From Desulfosediminicola ganghwensis (GTDB lineage: Bacteria > Desulfobacterota > Desulfobulbia > Desulfobulbales > Desulfocapsaceae), in contig NZ_CP050699.1 in assembly GCF_005116675.2 (NCBI RefSeq), forward strand, positions 1,263,001 through 1,327,000: 64,000 nucleotides of DNA, written 5' to 3'. Within the stretch, counting starts at the first letter, position 1. The number at the start of each line of letters is the position of its first letter. The position numbers and the translations under genes are program-made. Shown in pieces: positions 26,262-35,382 of this stretch. Below the pieces are notes generated by a model, which saw only the letters and a list, made by a program, of their open reading frames with translations, was not told where the DNA came from and did not search any database.

Positions 26262-27029
26262 ATGATGTCAGAACAGGATACTAAAGTGAAAAGCGAAGAG
26301 ATTATCACCATTTCCAACCTGAACAAGTGGTTTGGTGACTTTCATGTCCTCAAAGACATAAATATGACGGTTGGCAAAGGGGAGAAAGTCGTTGTCTGCG
26401 GCCCATCGGGGTCTGGCAAATCGACACTCATCCGTTGCATAAACAGGCTGGAGAAGCATCAGCAAGGGCAGATTATAGTTAATGGGGTGGAGTTGACCAA
26501 CGACGTCAAGAGGATCGATCAGGTTCGTAGGGATGTCGGGATGCTGTTTCAGAACTTTAATCTGTTTCCCCACATGACCGTTTTGGAAAATTTGACAACA
26601 TCTCCAGTCTGGATCAGCAAAATGCCGCTTAATGAAGCACGGGAACTCGCCTTTCATTACCTTGAACGGGTACAGATTCCGCAGCTTGCTGATAAGTTCC
26701 CCAGCCAGTGTTCGGGTGGACAGCAACAGCGTGTCGCCATTGCCAGATGTCTTTGCATGAACCCCAAAGTGATGCTTTTTGACGAACCGACTTCCGCCCT
26801 TGATCCAGAGATGATCAAGGAGGTACTGGACGTAATGGTTGACCTGGCCGAGTCGGGCATGACTATGATTTGTGTAACGCATGAGATGGGCTTTGCCCGT
26901 ACAGTTGCTGATCGCATAGTCTTTATGGATTGTGGCGAGATTGTCGAACAGAATGATCCTGAGAACTTTTTTAATAATCCTCAGTATGATCGCACCATCA
27001 ATTTCCTGGGCCAGATCATCTCGCATTAG
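26262..27029 (+). CDS. aapP: General L-amino-acid ABC transporter, ATP-binding protein
   Basis: 255 residues. Walker [10 protein letters not shown] near residue 47, Q-loop in [13 protein letters not shown], signature [15 protein letters not shown] (Cys for the usual Leu at the first position), Walker [15 protein letters not shown] and the H-loop in VTHEMGFA. Two adjacent ATGs (26262, 26265) are possible starts. It lies 103 nt after aapM, close enough for the same transcript, and ends the operon before a stem-loop at 27084. Confidence 0.93.
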   Translation: MMSEQDTKVKSEEIITISNLNKWFGDFHVLKDINMTVGKGEKVVVCGPSGSGKSTLIRCINRLEKHQQGQIIVNGVELTNDVKRIDQVRRDVGMLFQNFNLFPHMTVLENLTTSPVWISKMPLNEARELAFHYLERVQIPQLADKFPSQCSGGQQQRVAIARCLCMNPKVMLFDEPTSALDPEMIKEVLDVMVDLAESGMTMICVTHEMGFARTVADRIVFMDCGEIVEQNDPENFFNNPQYDRTINFLGQIISH

Positions 27030-27083
27030 GGGGCTCGATTTTACGAATTGGGTTCCTTTCTTGTTGCTGGCGTGAGGGTATTT

Positions 27084-27121
27084 CCACCAAAATTGTTGGT
27101 TCGGTTTGATAATTTTGGTGG
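27084..27121 (+). terminator. Stem-loop after aapP
   Basis: CCACCAAAATT (27084-27094) pairs perfectly with 27111-27121 over 11 bp, with a 16-nt loop. The 3' arm itself carries TTTT. Probable terminator of the aap operon, though no T-run follows. Confidence 0.5.
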
Positions 27122-27199
27122 ATTCTGTTTATCTGCCCGTTCGTAACATAGACGGTCTGGGTTTCAAGATATCTATTATTTTTGTACAGGATGCCAGCG

Positions 27200-27406
27200 A
27201 TGAAAGATGTAGAAAAGCTCAAGGAGCAGATTGCCAAAACCGAGAAAATTCTGGTGGAGGCAAAAGAGAATTACGAAAAGAACCCTGAAGAATATAGTGC
27301 ACAACTGCTGCTGCTGAGTACGGAGAATTACCTGAATGATCTGCTGCAGCAACTCGATTTTCTCATGTTGCAGAACAAAGACTGGAGCGTCTGCAAAGAT
27401 TCCTGA
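27200..27406 (+). CDS. Small coiled-coil hypothetical protein
   Basis: 68 residues from ATG 27200, with AGGA 8 nt upstream (ATG 27191 is an alternative). The sequence is charged and helical: VEKLKEQIAKTEKILVEAKE with heptad-like spacing, then AQLLLLSTENYLNDLLQQLDF, so it probably forms a helical hairpin or coiled coil. One Cys near the C-terminus. No signal peptide and no recognised family. Confidence 0.55.
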   Translation: MKDVEKLKEQIAKTEKILVEAKENYEKNPEEYSAQLLLLSTENYLNDLLQQLDFLMLQNKDWSVCKDS

Positions 27407-27443
27407 TGCCTGTCAGGTCCGGTTCCTGTTTGTTGATGATATA

Positions 27444-27492
27444 CTGCTGACCTTGCCGTATACGCCCGATGGCGAAAGGGGAAGGTCAGCAG
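27444..27492. repeat. Inverted repeat between convergent genes
   Basis: CTGCTGACCTT (27444-27454) pairs perfectly with 27482-27492 over 11 bp; an inner GCC/GGC extends the hairpin. It lies between the coiled-coil protein and the outer-membrane protein gene on the opposite strand. No T-run follows on either strand. Confidence 0.5.
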
Positions 27493-27503
27493 GCAGGGGG
27501 TAG

Positions 27504-28841
27504 CTAGAAGGGATGACCAAACATGGCCCACATCGAAACTCCTTCCTCTGATGCCGCCACATCGAGCCGGACAACCGCTCCGGCGGTCATGGCCCGAAGG
27601 CCGACACCGCCGTCGTACTTCCAGTCGGAAAAGAGTTCACCGAGATCATAATCGCCTGCAACCCGGCCACCTTCGGCGAATGCCACCACCTGGAACCAGT
27701 CGAGCTGCAGCCAGTTCAGCCAGTTTACTCCTTCGGCCGGATTCCACTTCAGGGTATGGCGATATTCAGCAGTGGTATAAATGACCGATCGGTCATTAAA
27801 ACGATTGTTTGGGTAGGCACGCATGCGATAGAAGCCTCCCAGACGGGACCCCTCGAAGAACGGTGGATTTTTACTCACAAATCTGTCACCGTTCTCATCG
27901 GTTTCCTCTGACCAGGAGGGTGAGGTTCCGGTCCAGAAGTTCAGGGCCAGAACCCTCTGTCGCGAGCTCTCGGATGTGCCGAGATCGATATACTTGCTCG
28001 CTTCAAATTCAATAAACGACCAGTCGCTGGCATCTGAATCCTTGCTGAAGTCCTGGGTGAAAGCGATATATTGCGAACTTCCCCGGCTGGGATTGGTCGG
28101 AAAGTCGGTATTGTTGTAGAGAAAACCGACCCGAAACGGGGTGGTGTCGGCATCGTAGGTCAGTTCATCACTCTTATAGCTCTGATACCTGCCTTTAAAG
28201 CCGAACATCGCAACAGAAATTCCGGAAGTCAAAGGATTCCAGGCATCACCGCCGGTGGCGCCGGATTGCAGAATGCCGTTTTTCAAATAGTACTCAGCTA
28301 TGCTCGAATGCTGCATACTGCCTATGGGCAGCACATATTCCAGTTTTATTTCAAGCCAGTTATCGTCCCCATTCTCCTCAACGTAATCATCTTTATCGGA
28401 GTCGTTTGAGCCTGGCGGGGCAGGTCTGCTGCCGGATGGCCTTCTCGGCAGTTCTGTATAGGCACGTTGGTTGGGGAAATTGGAAATGCCACCGAGCATG
28501 GAGAAGTACAATCGCTCCGTTCCAGGAATCCTGTAATCCCAGAATGCCCCTATAAAACCTTTGGCGTCTTCGTTGCTGCCGAAAACAGTCCCGGCTATGA
28601 GAAGCTGGTCCTGGTGGTAACCTTTCATCATCCCGCCCACGCCTACTGTGGTTCCCAATGAGTCCGAAGGGAAAGCATAAGGTATGATGAGTTTTTCTTT
28701 GCCGCTATTGGCCCTTTCGTCTCGGTTTACCGAAGATTTTACCGATGCTGCCGGTTTGCCGAGACAGGGATAGGTGATTCCGAGAGTGAGGACAGAACTC
28801 AGAAAAACAATGGTGTAATAATGCATTCTTTTATTTGTCAT
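27504..28841 (-). CDS. Outer-membrane beta-barrel protein (BamA/TamA-like surface antigen)
   Basis: 445 residues. A signal peptide precedes a mature part rich in alternating aromatic/hydrophobic strands that ends in Phe (MWAMFGHPF), the C-terminal signature read by the Bam machinery. The segment PFFEGSRLGGFYRMRAYPNN, with GGF-RxRAY, resembles the Omp85 substrate-channel motif (RGF/RGY type), and GGVGLRAMTAGAVVRLDVA is the typical penultimate hairpin. There are no POTRA domains, so it is a short 16-strand-type barrel of unknown role. Acidic insert PGSNDSDKDDYVEENGDD is probably an exposed loop. Divergent from the OmpA-family gene at 29320. Confidence 0.8.
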   Translation of the reverse strand: MTNKRMHYYTIVFLSSVLTLGITYPCLGKPAASVKSSVNRDERANSGKEKLIIPYAFPSDSLGTTVGVGGMMKGYHQDQLLIAGTVFGSNEDAKGFIGAFWDYRIPGTERLYFSMLGGISNFPNQRAYTELPRRPSGSRPAPPGSNDSDKDDYVEENGDDNWLEIKLEYVLPIGSMQHSSIAEYYLKNGILQSGATGGDAWNPLTSGISVAMFGFKGRYQSYKSDELTYDADTTPFRVGFLYNNTDFPTNPSRGSSQYIAFTQDFSKDSDASDWSFIEFEASKYIDLGTSESSRQRVLALNFWTGTSPSWSEETDENGDRFVSKNPPFFEGSRLGGFYRMRAYPNNRFNDRSVIYTTAEYRHTLKWNPAEGVNWLNWLQLDWFQVVAFAEGGRVAGDYDLGELFSDWKYDGGVGLRAMTAGAVVRLDVAASEEGVSMWAMFGHPF

Positions 28842-29319
28842 AAGTATTTATAAACCACTTCCTGAAAATCTTTTATCAACAACAATTGTCGGATGGTCTT
28901 GAAAGGTGGAGCTGGTTTGAGCTGCATGAGAAACGATTTTTATGCAAATGCGTTGTTGTATCCTTAATACAACGTACACCGTCTATAGGCCTGAACCTTC
29001 ACTTCAAATGTGCGGAGTTGCCTGGGGGGGCTGATACCAGAAAGCATTTGATGATCTATCATACTATCGCGGAACTCAGCAAACTGTGAAAAGTATATCA
29101 CGGATTAAATACCAGGCGGTTAGTTTTCCGAAACATCCTGCAAAAGATTAGCTGCAGCGATGTGGCCAATTCCTCGAAGTAATATTTCATCATTTTTCAT
29201 ACGCAGATAAGCATTGTTATTCATTTCAATGACATACTTTTGTCTCATAGTGCTGGTCAGTTAACGATTAAACAATTGATTCATTCACTGACGAAGATAT
29301 TACTACAAGGAGAAAGAGT
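28842..29319. other. Divergent intergenic region
   Basis: 478 bases between the barrel-protein gene and the first OmpA-family gene. A 67-codon plus-strand frame at 28886 has no ribosome-binding site. Both genes' promoters should be here, but no strong consensus was recognised. Confidence 0.4.
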
Positions 29320-30225
29320 ATGTGGAAAAAGACAATGTATATGGCACTGACGGCCTTGATGTTCGGTTCATCAGCGATGGCAATTGAAATCCCTGAAAAT
29401 CCGGCAGTCAATTTCAATAAGGAATCGACCGCATATTCATCAAATGGGTTTAATCAGGTACTGGAAGCATATGGTCTTTCATTCATGACCGAGCTTGCGA
29501 CAGAAGTCCCTGCAGGTTATGCGAAAGTACAGGGTGCAGAGCCTGTCTTTAATGATCTTGGTACAGCATATTCACCGAAGGACTACCATGATATCTTAAC
29601 TGCATATGGCCTTGAACTGACGGTTGAAAATGCTGGCGGGATTGTGGTGCGACCATACGTGCAACTCGTTGCGGAAGGGCGACTGGAATTCGAAGATAAT
29701 GTATCAATAGCCTATGCCAAACAGGAGTGGCAGAATATTCTAAGCGCGTATTCCCTTGCAATTGTGGAAGAAGTCGCTGTCACCGCGGTGACTGAAGAGT
29801 TTGACAACTCGTCGGAGCAGTCAGCAGTTATTGCAGTTGATTGTCCTGAAGCACCGGAAGGTGCCAAGGTGAATGAACGTGGTTGCTGGGAATATTCTTC
29901 GGATGTTCTTTTTGGTTTCGACAAGTCCACCGTGAATCCTGATTTTCATGTGGGGTTACGTGATATTCAGAGAGTGTTTGAACTGAATCCCGGTTTGAAG
30001 ATTGTCGTGGAAGGGTATACCTGCAATGTAGGCAGAAGTGAATACAATCAGCTTCTCTCAGAAAGAAGAGCCAAGGCCGTCGTCGACTATCTGGTTGATG
30101 TGGTGGGTGTTCATCCCGACACTGTTACCTGGACAGGCTTTGGTGAAGATCGACCCGCATACAGCAATGAGACCGCAGAGGGCAGAGCGAAAAATCGCCG
30201 GGTCGAACTCAAACGCTGGGAATAA
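29320..30225 (+). CDS. OmpA-family protein with N-terminal triple repeat (paralogue 1)
   Basis: 301 residues after AAGGAGAAAGAGT. Signal peptide to about residue 21. Residues 29-155 hold three copies of a ~25-residue unit with the pattern F(N/E)xxxxAYxxxxxxxILxAYxL: NFNKESTAYSSNGFNQVLEA, VFNDLGTAYSPKDYHDILTA and the divergent third copy ending NILSAYSL. The C-terminal OmpA domain (from about 195) has the peptidoglycan-binding core VEGYTCNVGRSEYNQLLSER and ends GRAKNRRVELKRWE. The short linker DCPEAPEGAKVNERGCWEY carries one Cys pair. Close paralogue of the gene at 35383. It likely tethers the outer membrane or an exposed repeat region to peptidoglycan. The repeat is not one I recognise. Confidence 0.85.
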   Translation: MWKKTMYMALTALMFGSSAMAIEIPENPAVNFNKESTAYSSNGFNQVLEAYGLSFMTELATEVPAGYAKVQGAEPVFNDLGTAYSPKDYHDILTAYGLELTVENAGGIVVRPYVQLVAEGRLEFEDNVSIAYAKQEWQNILSAYSLAIVEEVAVTAVTEEFDNSSEQSAVIAVDCPEAPEGAKVNERGCWEYSSDVLFGFDKSTVNPDFHVGLRDIQRVFELNPGLKIVVEGYTCNVGRSEYNQLLSERRAKAVVDYLVDVVGVHPDTVTWTGFGEDRPAYSNETAEGRAKNRRVELKRWE

Positions 30226-30252
30226 GGTTTTTTGAAGCTGTATAACCATGAG

Positions 30253-30283
30253 TCCTCCTTGCCTTTGGCAGGGGGGATTTTTT
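30253..30283 (+). terminator. Intrinsic terminator
   Basis: An 11-bp stem (30253-30263 with 30267-30277, several G-U pairs), TTT loop and six-base T-run after the first OmpA-family gene. Confidence 0.85.
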
Positions 30284-30426
30284 CATTGATGCCTATCCTC
30301 TTGATGCGCTGAAGCTGTTTCTCCACTCCTTTCTGAATTGATGCCGACGACCCTGCCTTCTGACATGCACGCCTGGTGGTGGAAAAAAGACGAATCTTAC
30401 AGATCATATACACAATAAAGGTTGCT

Positions 30427-30482
30427 TAGATTCAATCTAGCCAGTGGCTAAATTTAATTCATTTGACACTGCATTGGTGCAG
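30427..30482. promoter_or_regulatory. Cluster of three small palindromes upstream of the SLC13 gene
   Basis: TAGATTCAATCTA (30427-30439), TAGCCAGTGGCTA (30438-30450) and CTGCATTGGTGCAG (30469-30482). A TTGACA at 30463-30468 directly precedes the third. The centre spacings are about 11 and 31 bp. Likely operator region for the permease gene starting at 30638. Confidence 0.4.
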
Positions 30483-30637
30483 CGCTAAGTTCGGCCAGGA
30501 CATCAGGATATTCTAAAGGAAATTGATGATATTTATGCTGATAGGTATGTTGAATATACCGATCATTGATCTGTTCCGCGACCAAGATTTGCTCCCCCTT
30601 TTATGCTACTCATTCTCTGATCAGAGGAAGGATTGTA

Positions 30638-32671
30638 ATGTCACAAGTAGTCTTAAAATCAAGCAGCCCCCTGTTATCCATCCTGGCAAGCTCCAAAGAC
30701 AGGGTGAAAATTCGCATTACAAGCTCAAAATCATTTCAGAAAAATACCACAGCTGCTGTTCTTTTCATGATGGTGGCAGCCTGCCTGGCATTTTATGTAC
30801 CCTCTGTGGAGATTGCCTGGATCACGACCATCTTATTGTTGACCATTTATCTTTTTGCCTTTGAAATTGTTGAAATAGATGTGGCTGCCATCACCATTCT
30901 GGTATTGCTTGGGCTAAGTAGTTGGCTTGCCCCTGTGATGGGGCTGGAACATGGACTGGTTACACCTGACAAGCTGTTTGACGGATTCTCGAGTAACGCA
31001 GTGATGTCTATAATCGCTGTGATGATCATTGGTGCGGGGCTGGATAAAACCGGTATTATGGGTAAGGTTGCGTCTTCTATTCTCAATATCGGCGGAACGT
31101 CTGAAAAACGAGTTATTCCTATTGTGTCGGGAGCGGTTGCTATTATCTCATCGTTTATGCAAAACGTTGGGGCAACGGCTCTATTTCTGCCGGTTGTATA
31201 TCGTATCTCCCAGCGTTCCGGTTTACCCATGTCGCGCCTGCTCATGCCAATGGGCTTTTGTGCCATTCTCGGCGGCACGGTCACCATGGTCGGCTCTTCA
31301 CCTCTCATCCTGCTCAATGACCTCATCCTTGCCTCGAACAGTACTTTGCCGGCTGAGCAGCAGATGCAGACCTGGTCGCTGTTTTCCACGACACCCATCG
31401 GTCTTGCCCTGGTTGCTGCCGGAATTATCTATTTCCTCATTGCTGGTCGCTTTGTATTACCAGCCAGTAAAAAATCTGATGACACAGGCCGAAAGGGCAA
31501 CACCATGCAATATTTCAATAACGTCTATGGCGTTGACTATAAGATGCATGAAGTGGTTGTTCCGACACAGAGCTTTCTTATTGGAAAAACATTATCGGCG
31601 ATAGAAGACCAATATGCCATTCGCGTCATTGCCACTCAACTGCCAGGAAGAGACACGAAGGTAGGTCCGGGGGCGATGCATTGCCAGACCGTCATTTCTG
31701 CGGGGATGGTGCTGGCCATTGTCTCTGAAGAGAATGGCCTCACTGCGTTTGTAGAAACCTACCGCTTGAAAGTTCGTGACAAGCTGCAGACATTTGCAGA
31801 AGATCTTTCGGCAGGTAAGGCCGGCTTTGCCGAAGTTGTTCTGCCTCCGGGTTCCAGTCTTATCGGTAACACGAGCCGCGATGCGGGGTTACGCAAAACC
31901 CACGGCATTGCCATGCTGGGCTTGCATCGTGATGGCAAGACCATGCATGAAGACGAGGATATCAGTCATGTGGAGCTGCATTCCGGCGATACTCTGGTGG
32001 TGCATACCACCTGGAGCAGTCTGATGCGGTTGGAAAAATCTGCTGATTTCGTGGTTATTACCAGGGAGTACCCGCGGGAAGTGGAGCGTCCCCACAAGCT
32101 CGGTTTCGCAGCGCTCTTTTTCGCGATTTCTCTCTCGATGGTGTTGTTCACCGACATTCGCTTATCTGTGGCTCTGCTGACAGGCGCAATCGGTATGATC
32201 TTAAGCGGTGTTTTGAGTATGGACGAGGCGTATCGCTCGGTTTCATGGAAAACGGTGTTTCTGCTTGCGGGTCTCATACCCCTGGGACTTGCTGTAGAGC
32301 AGACCGGTACCGCCCGGTGGATAGCAGACCAGACCATTATGGTGGTGGGTGAAATGCCTGTATGGGTTATTCAGTTCGCGATTGCCATGCTGGCGACATT
32401 CTTTACCCTGGTTATGTCAAATGTCGGAGCAACTGTATTGCTGGTGCCTCTGGCTGTAAACATTGCTTTGGGGATTGATGCGAACCCGGCTGTCTTCGCC
32501 CTGACTGTCGCCATCGCCACCTCAAATGCCTTTATTCTTCCCACCCATCAGGTCAGTGCGCTTATTATTGGCCCTGGCGGCTATAGGGTTTCAGATTTTA
32601 TTCGGGCGGGCAGCTTTATGACCATCCTCTTTCTGGTGATTTCCATAGGGATGATGAACGTGATTTTTTAG
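30638..32671 (+). CDS. SLC13-family permease with two RCK_C (TrkA-C) domains
   Basis: 677 residues from ATG 30638 after AGAGGAAGGA; a longer frame from 30566 lacks a ribosome-binding site. Two hydrophobic halves flank a cytoplasmic insert. The first half has SIIAVMIIGAGLDKTGIMGK and MQNVGATALFLPVV, the second VMSNVGATVLLVPLAVNIA, the paired SNxGAT-like signatures of the DASS/CitMHS fold. The insert (about 280-440) has two TrkA-C units (VVPTQSFLIGKTLSAIEDQY and VVLPPGSSLIGNTSRDAGLR). Members carry dicarboxylates, sulfate or other anions with Na+; the substrate cannot be read here. Confidence 0.85.
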   Translation: MSQVVLKSSSPLLSILASSKDRVKIRITSSKSFQKNTTAAVLFMMVAACLAFYVPSVEIAWITTILLLTIYLFAFEIVEIDVAAITILVLLGLSSWLAPVMGLEHGLVTPDKLFDGFSSNAVMSIIAVMIIGAGLDKTGIMGKVASSILNIGGTSEKRVIPIVSGAVAIISSFMQNVGATALFLPVVYRISQRSGLPMSRLLMPMGFCAILGGTVTMVGSSPLILLNDLILASNSTLPAEQQMQTWSLFSTTPIGLALVAAGIIYFLIAGRFVLPASKKSDDTGRKGNTMQYFNNVYGVDYKMHEVVVPTQSFLIGKTLSAIEDQYAIRVIATQLPGRDTKVGPGAMHCQTVISAGMVLAIVSEENGLTAFVETYRLKVRDKLQTFAEDLSAGKAGFAEVVLPPGSSLIGNTSRDAGLRKTHGIAMLGLHRDGKTMHEDEDISHVELHSGDTLVVHTTWSSLMRLEKSADFVVITREYPREVERPHKLGFAALFFAISLSMVLFTDIRLSVALLTGAIGMILSGVLSMDEAYRSVSWKTVFLLAGLIPLGLAVEQTGTARWIADQTIMVVGEMPVWVIQFAIAMLATFFTLVMSNVGATVLLVPLAVNIALGIDANPAVFALTVAIATSNAFILPTHQVSALIIGPGGYRVSDFIRAGSFMTILFLVISIGMMNVIF

Positions 32672-32736
32672 GAAATAGTGCTCGACTCCGAATGATTACG
32701 ATGTGGGCCTGTCTGGGATGTTGCACAGGTTCAAAC

Positions 32737-32780
32737 AATCCCCCTTATCTTCTCCAGAACCGGGATAAGGGGGATTTTAT
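32737..32780. terminator. Bidirectional intrinsic terminator
   Basis: Perfect 13-bp stem (32737-32749 with 32764-32776) between the convergent permease and dehydrogenase genes; TTTTA follows on the plus strand. Confidence 0.85.
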
Positions 32781-32812
32781 GATGCTGTTTTTCAGCTCTG
32801 AACACGTTCTTT

Positions 32813-33814
32813 TTAGAGAACCAGTACCTGCTTACCCATCATCGTGCCGCTTTCCTGCTTGATGTGCATGGCCTGGATATTTTCAGGGGTCAGGCCATGC
32901 AAGGTTTCCTGACGGGTACTTATCAGGGTACCGCCATCAAGTAACTCGGCAACTTTCGAGAGGAGCTTGCCCTGCTCCGCCATGTCATCGGTCTTGAACA
33001 TCGATCTGGTATACATGAACTCCCAGGAGATGGAGACGCTTTTACGTTTGAAGACAGTGATGTCCAGTGGCTGGGTTGGATCATCGATAAGCACAATCCT
33101 CCCCTGGGGGCGAATGCAGTCGGCCATGGCTTCCCAGTGTCTTTCCATCTGGGTTGTACAGAATATGGCATCAACTGTTTCGGTTCCGGCGGCTTTCAGC
33201 TCTTCGGCGAGATTATTTCTGTGATTGATGGTAACGTCGGCGCCGAGTTTTTTACACCAGTCAACGGTTTCCGTTCTTGAGGCGGTTGCGAAAACCTTCA
33301 AACCTGCCCAGTGAGCCAACTGTGTTGCTACGGAGCCAACTCCGCCCGCACCACCTACGATCAGGATGGATTTGCCTGTATTGGCGTCTGCTTCCGGAGT
33401 AAAGCCGAGTCTGTCAAATAAACCTTCCCAGGCGGTGATCGATGTTAACGGCATGGCAGCCGCATCTTCAGGGGAGAGTTTTTCAGGAGCAATTGCGGCT
33501 ATCCGCTGATCCACCAGATGGTATTCGCTGTTGGTTCCCGGGCGGGTGAGATCGCCAGCATAGTACACAGTATCCCCTTTCTTGAAACACTCCACGTCAT
33601 TGCCGGTTTTTTCTACAACTCCGTAGGCATCCCACCCAAGCACGCCATCAGCTGGCATTCGTTCGCGAACCTTGGTATCCACCGGGTTCATACTGATGGA
33701 AACTACCTTTACCAGAAGATCCTGAGCTCCTGGTTCGGGTATTGGTTGATCTGCGAGGGTAAAGGCATCTGTATCCTGTGCTTTACTACCAGTTTTTGCG
33801 ATTATAGCTTTCAT
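32813..33814 (-). CDS. Zinc-type alcohol dehydrogenase-like oxidoreductase (MDR, quinone reductase group)
   Basis: 333 residues from ATG 33814 with GGAG 6 nt upstream; the TTG at 33826 overlaps that site. N-terminal GroES-like fold (PEPGAQDLLVKVVSISMNPVDTKVR), then WDAYGVVEKTG, AAMPLTSITAWEGLFDRLG and the NAD(P) loop GGAGGVGSVATQLAHW near 158. The catalytic-zinc ligands of classical ADHs are missing (NPVD in place of CGTD), so it is a zinc-independent reductase despite the family name. It probably reduces enones or quinones with NADPH. Divergent from a LysR gene 144 nt away, the likely regulator. Confidence 0.88.
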   Translation of the reverse strand: MKAIIAKTGSKAQDTDAFTLADQPIPEPGAQDLLVKVVSISMNPVDTKVRERMPADGVLGWDAYGVVEKTGNDVECFKKGDTVYYAGDLTRPGTNSEYHLVDQRIAAIAPEKLSPEDAAAMPLTSITAWEGLFDRLGFTPEADANTGKSILIVGGAGGVGSVATQLAHWAGLKVFATASRTETVDWCKKLGADVTINHRNNLAEELKAAGTETVDAIFCTTQMERHWEAMADCIRPQGRIVLIDDPTQPLDITVFKRKSVSISWEFMYTRSMFKTDDMAEQGKLLSKVAELLDGGTLISTRQETLHGLTPENIQAMHIKQESGTMMGKQVLVL

Positions 33815-33958
33815 GTGTTTCTCCAATTCAGATTCTATCGATTAGATGATTGACTATTCACCTGGATTGTATGCCGGTGTTAATCAACTCTATTACCTTT
33901 CGCTCATCACGCAAATTAATAGTTGTTATGCCAAACATGACTGATTATCATCGATGCT

Positions 33959-34822
33959 ATGATGCAAGTAAACCTCGATATAGATATGCTCCGCTGTTTT
34001 GTGGAAGTTGCCCAAACAGGAAGTTTCACCAAGGCAGGAAAGAATATTGGCTTAACCCAGTCCGGCGTGAGTGTAAAAATACGCCGCCTGGAAGATCGGT
34101 TAAGTAGACAAATATTCAATAGAAAAAGTAAGAAGCTATCGCTCACCCTTGATGGCGAAATTTTACTGGAGCATGCCGGGCGCATTCTGGCAGTCCATGA
34201 CGAAGCGGTGATCCGTTTCACAAGGCCCCAGGCTTCCGGGGAACTGCGAATAGGGCTCATTGATTACTTTTTACCGGAACTTCTCCCCACCATCCTCAGC
34301 AAGTTCAGAAAGCAGTACCCGAATATCCATCTGAAAATACAGACAGGTGTCGGCATAAATCTCATACCGCTCTTTGAAAATGGAGAACTGGATTTGGTTG
34401 TTGCCGGCAAAGATTCCTATCATGGCAGAAGCCGGGTCCTTGCCCGGGAACCTTTAGCGTGGGTTGTAGGCAAGGACAGCGACCCAGCCATGGAAGAGCC
34501 GTTAAATCTTGTAGCATTACCATCTCCCTGCAGTTTTCGAAAAATTGCCACAGAAAGTCTTGATAAGGCAAAACGGAAGTGGGAGGTTCTTTTCACCGGA
34601 ACATCCATTGCCAACATCCAGGCTGCAGTTCAGGCTGGAATGGGGTTGTCGATTCTGCCCCAGGGAGCTGTAACGGAAGGTCTGAGAAAGGCGCCATCCC
34701 AACTTGGATTGCCGGAATTACCAATGTACTCGATTGCGCTTATTATAGATGAGCAGAAGTCCAACGAGGCCAGAGATGTGTTTGTCAGCTACCTGGAGGC
34801 CGAGCTGAATACTCTCCGGTGA
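33959..34822 (+). CDS. LysR-family transcriptional regulator
   Basis: 287 residues. Winged HTH at 8-65: MLRCFVEVAQTGSFTKAGKN then LTQSGVSVKIRRLEDRLSRQIFNR. The effector-binding domain (90-285) starts LRIGLIDYFLPELLPTIL. Divergent arrangement with the MDR oxidoreductase is the classic layout in which a LysR protein controls both genes from the shared region (33815-33958). No clear T-N11-A palindrome could be singled out there. Confidence 0.9.
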   Translation: MMQVNLDIDMLRCFVEVAQTGSFTKAGKNIGLTQSGVSVKIRRLEDRLSRQIFNRKSKKLSLTLDGEILLEHAGRILAVHDEAVIRFTRPQASGELRIGLIDYFLPELLPTILSKFRKQYPNIHLKIQTGVGINLIPLFENGELDLVVAGKDSYHGRSRVLAREPLAWVVGKDSDPAMEEPLNLVALPSPCSFRKIATESLDKAKRKWEVLFTGTSIANIQAAVQAGMGLSILPQGAVTEGLRKAPSQLGLPELPMYSIALIIDEQKSNEARDVFVSYLEAELNTLR

Positions 34823-35382
34823 AAAACCGCATTGCCATTTAGCGTGCAATAGCATGTTTTCTCCATCCCTACTCTCTCCATCATTCACCTGCTACCCCCT
34901 TAGAAGCCAAAACAGCAACGAAAGGTTCTGGAGCATGTCCTGTAGTAGTTTGTAATTGTTTGTAATTATGCTGCTTGTCAGGCGCTACGCTGAAGTGTGG
35001 TTAGGGTTCAGAGTAGCGCCTTGAGCCATCCTGTCGATTTTTAAGAGTTGAGTCGTTCCGTGGTATTATCTTAAAAAAATATCATTTGTTTCGAAAAAAT
35101 TATTGTTGCTGCATGATTTGATGAAGCCACTATGAAGACAAATGCAATTTATAAATTGTCTGCCAGGAACAGGTGTATATCGTGTAATTATCTATGTTTC
35201 CAAGGCAAACCACCCCTTGTGGTGGCTTCAATATTGTTTATCTTCTTCCGAAAGTTGCTCCTTTTTGCAGGAATGCTGAAGTCGAAATCATGGTTGATCG
35301 TGATAAGGAAGCAATGTGTCAGAAAAAGGATGGTTGAAGAACTAATAGATAAGATTGATAAAAATGTGTTTAGGAGAAAAGT
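34823..35382. other. Intergenic, no gene recognised
   Basis: 560 bases before the second OmpA-family gene. A frame from 35132 overlaps the start of that gene in another register and is not credible. TTGTAATT is tandemly repeated near 34949-34966. No terminator with a T-run was seen for the LysR gene. Confidence 0.4.
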
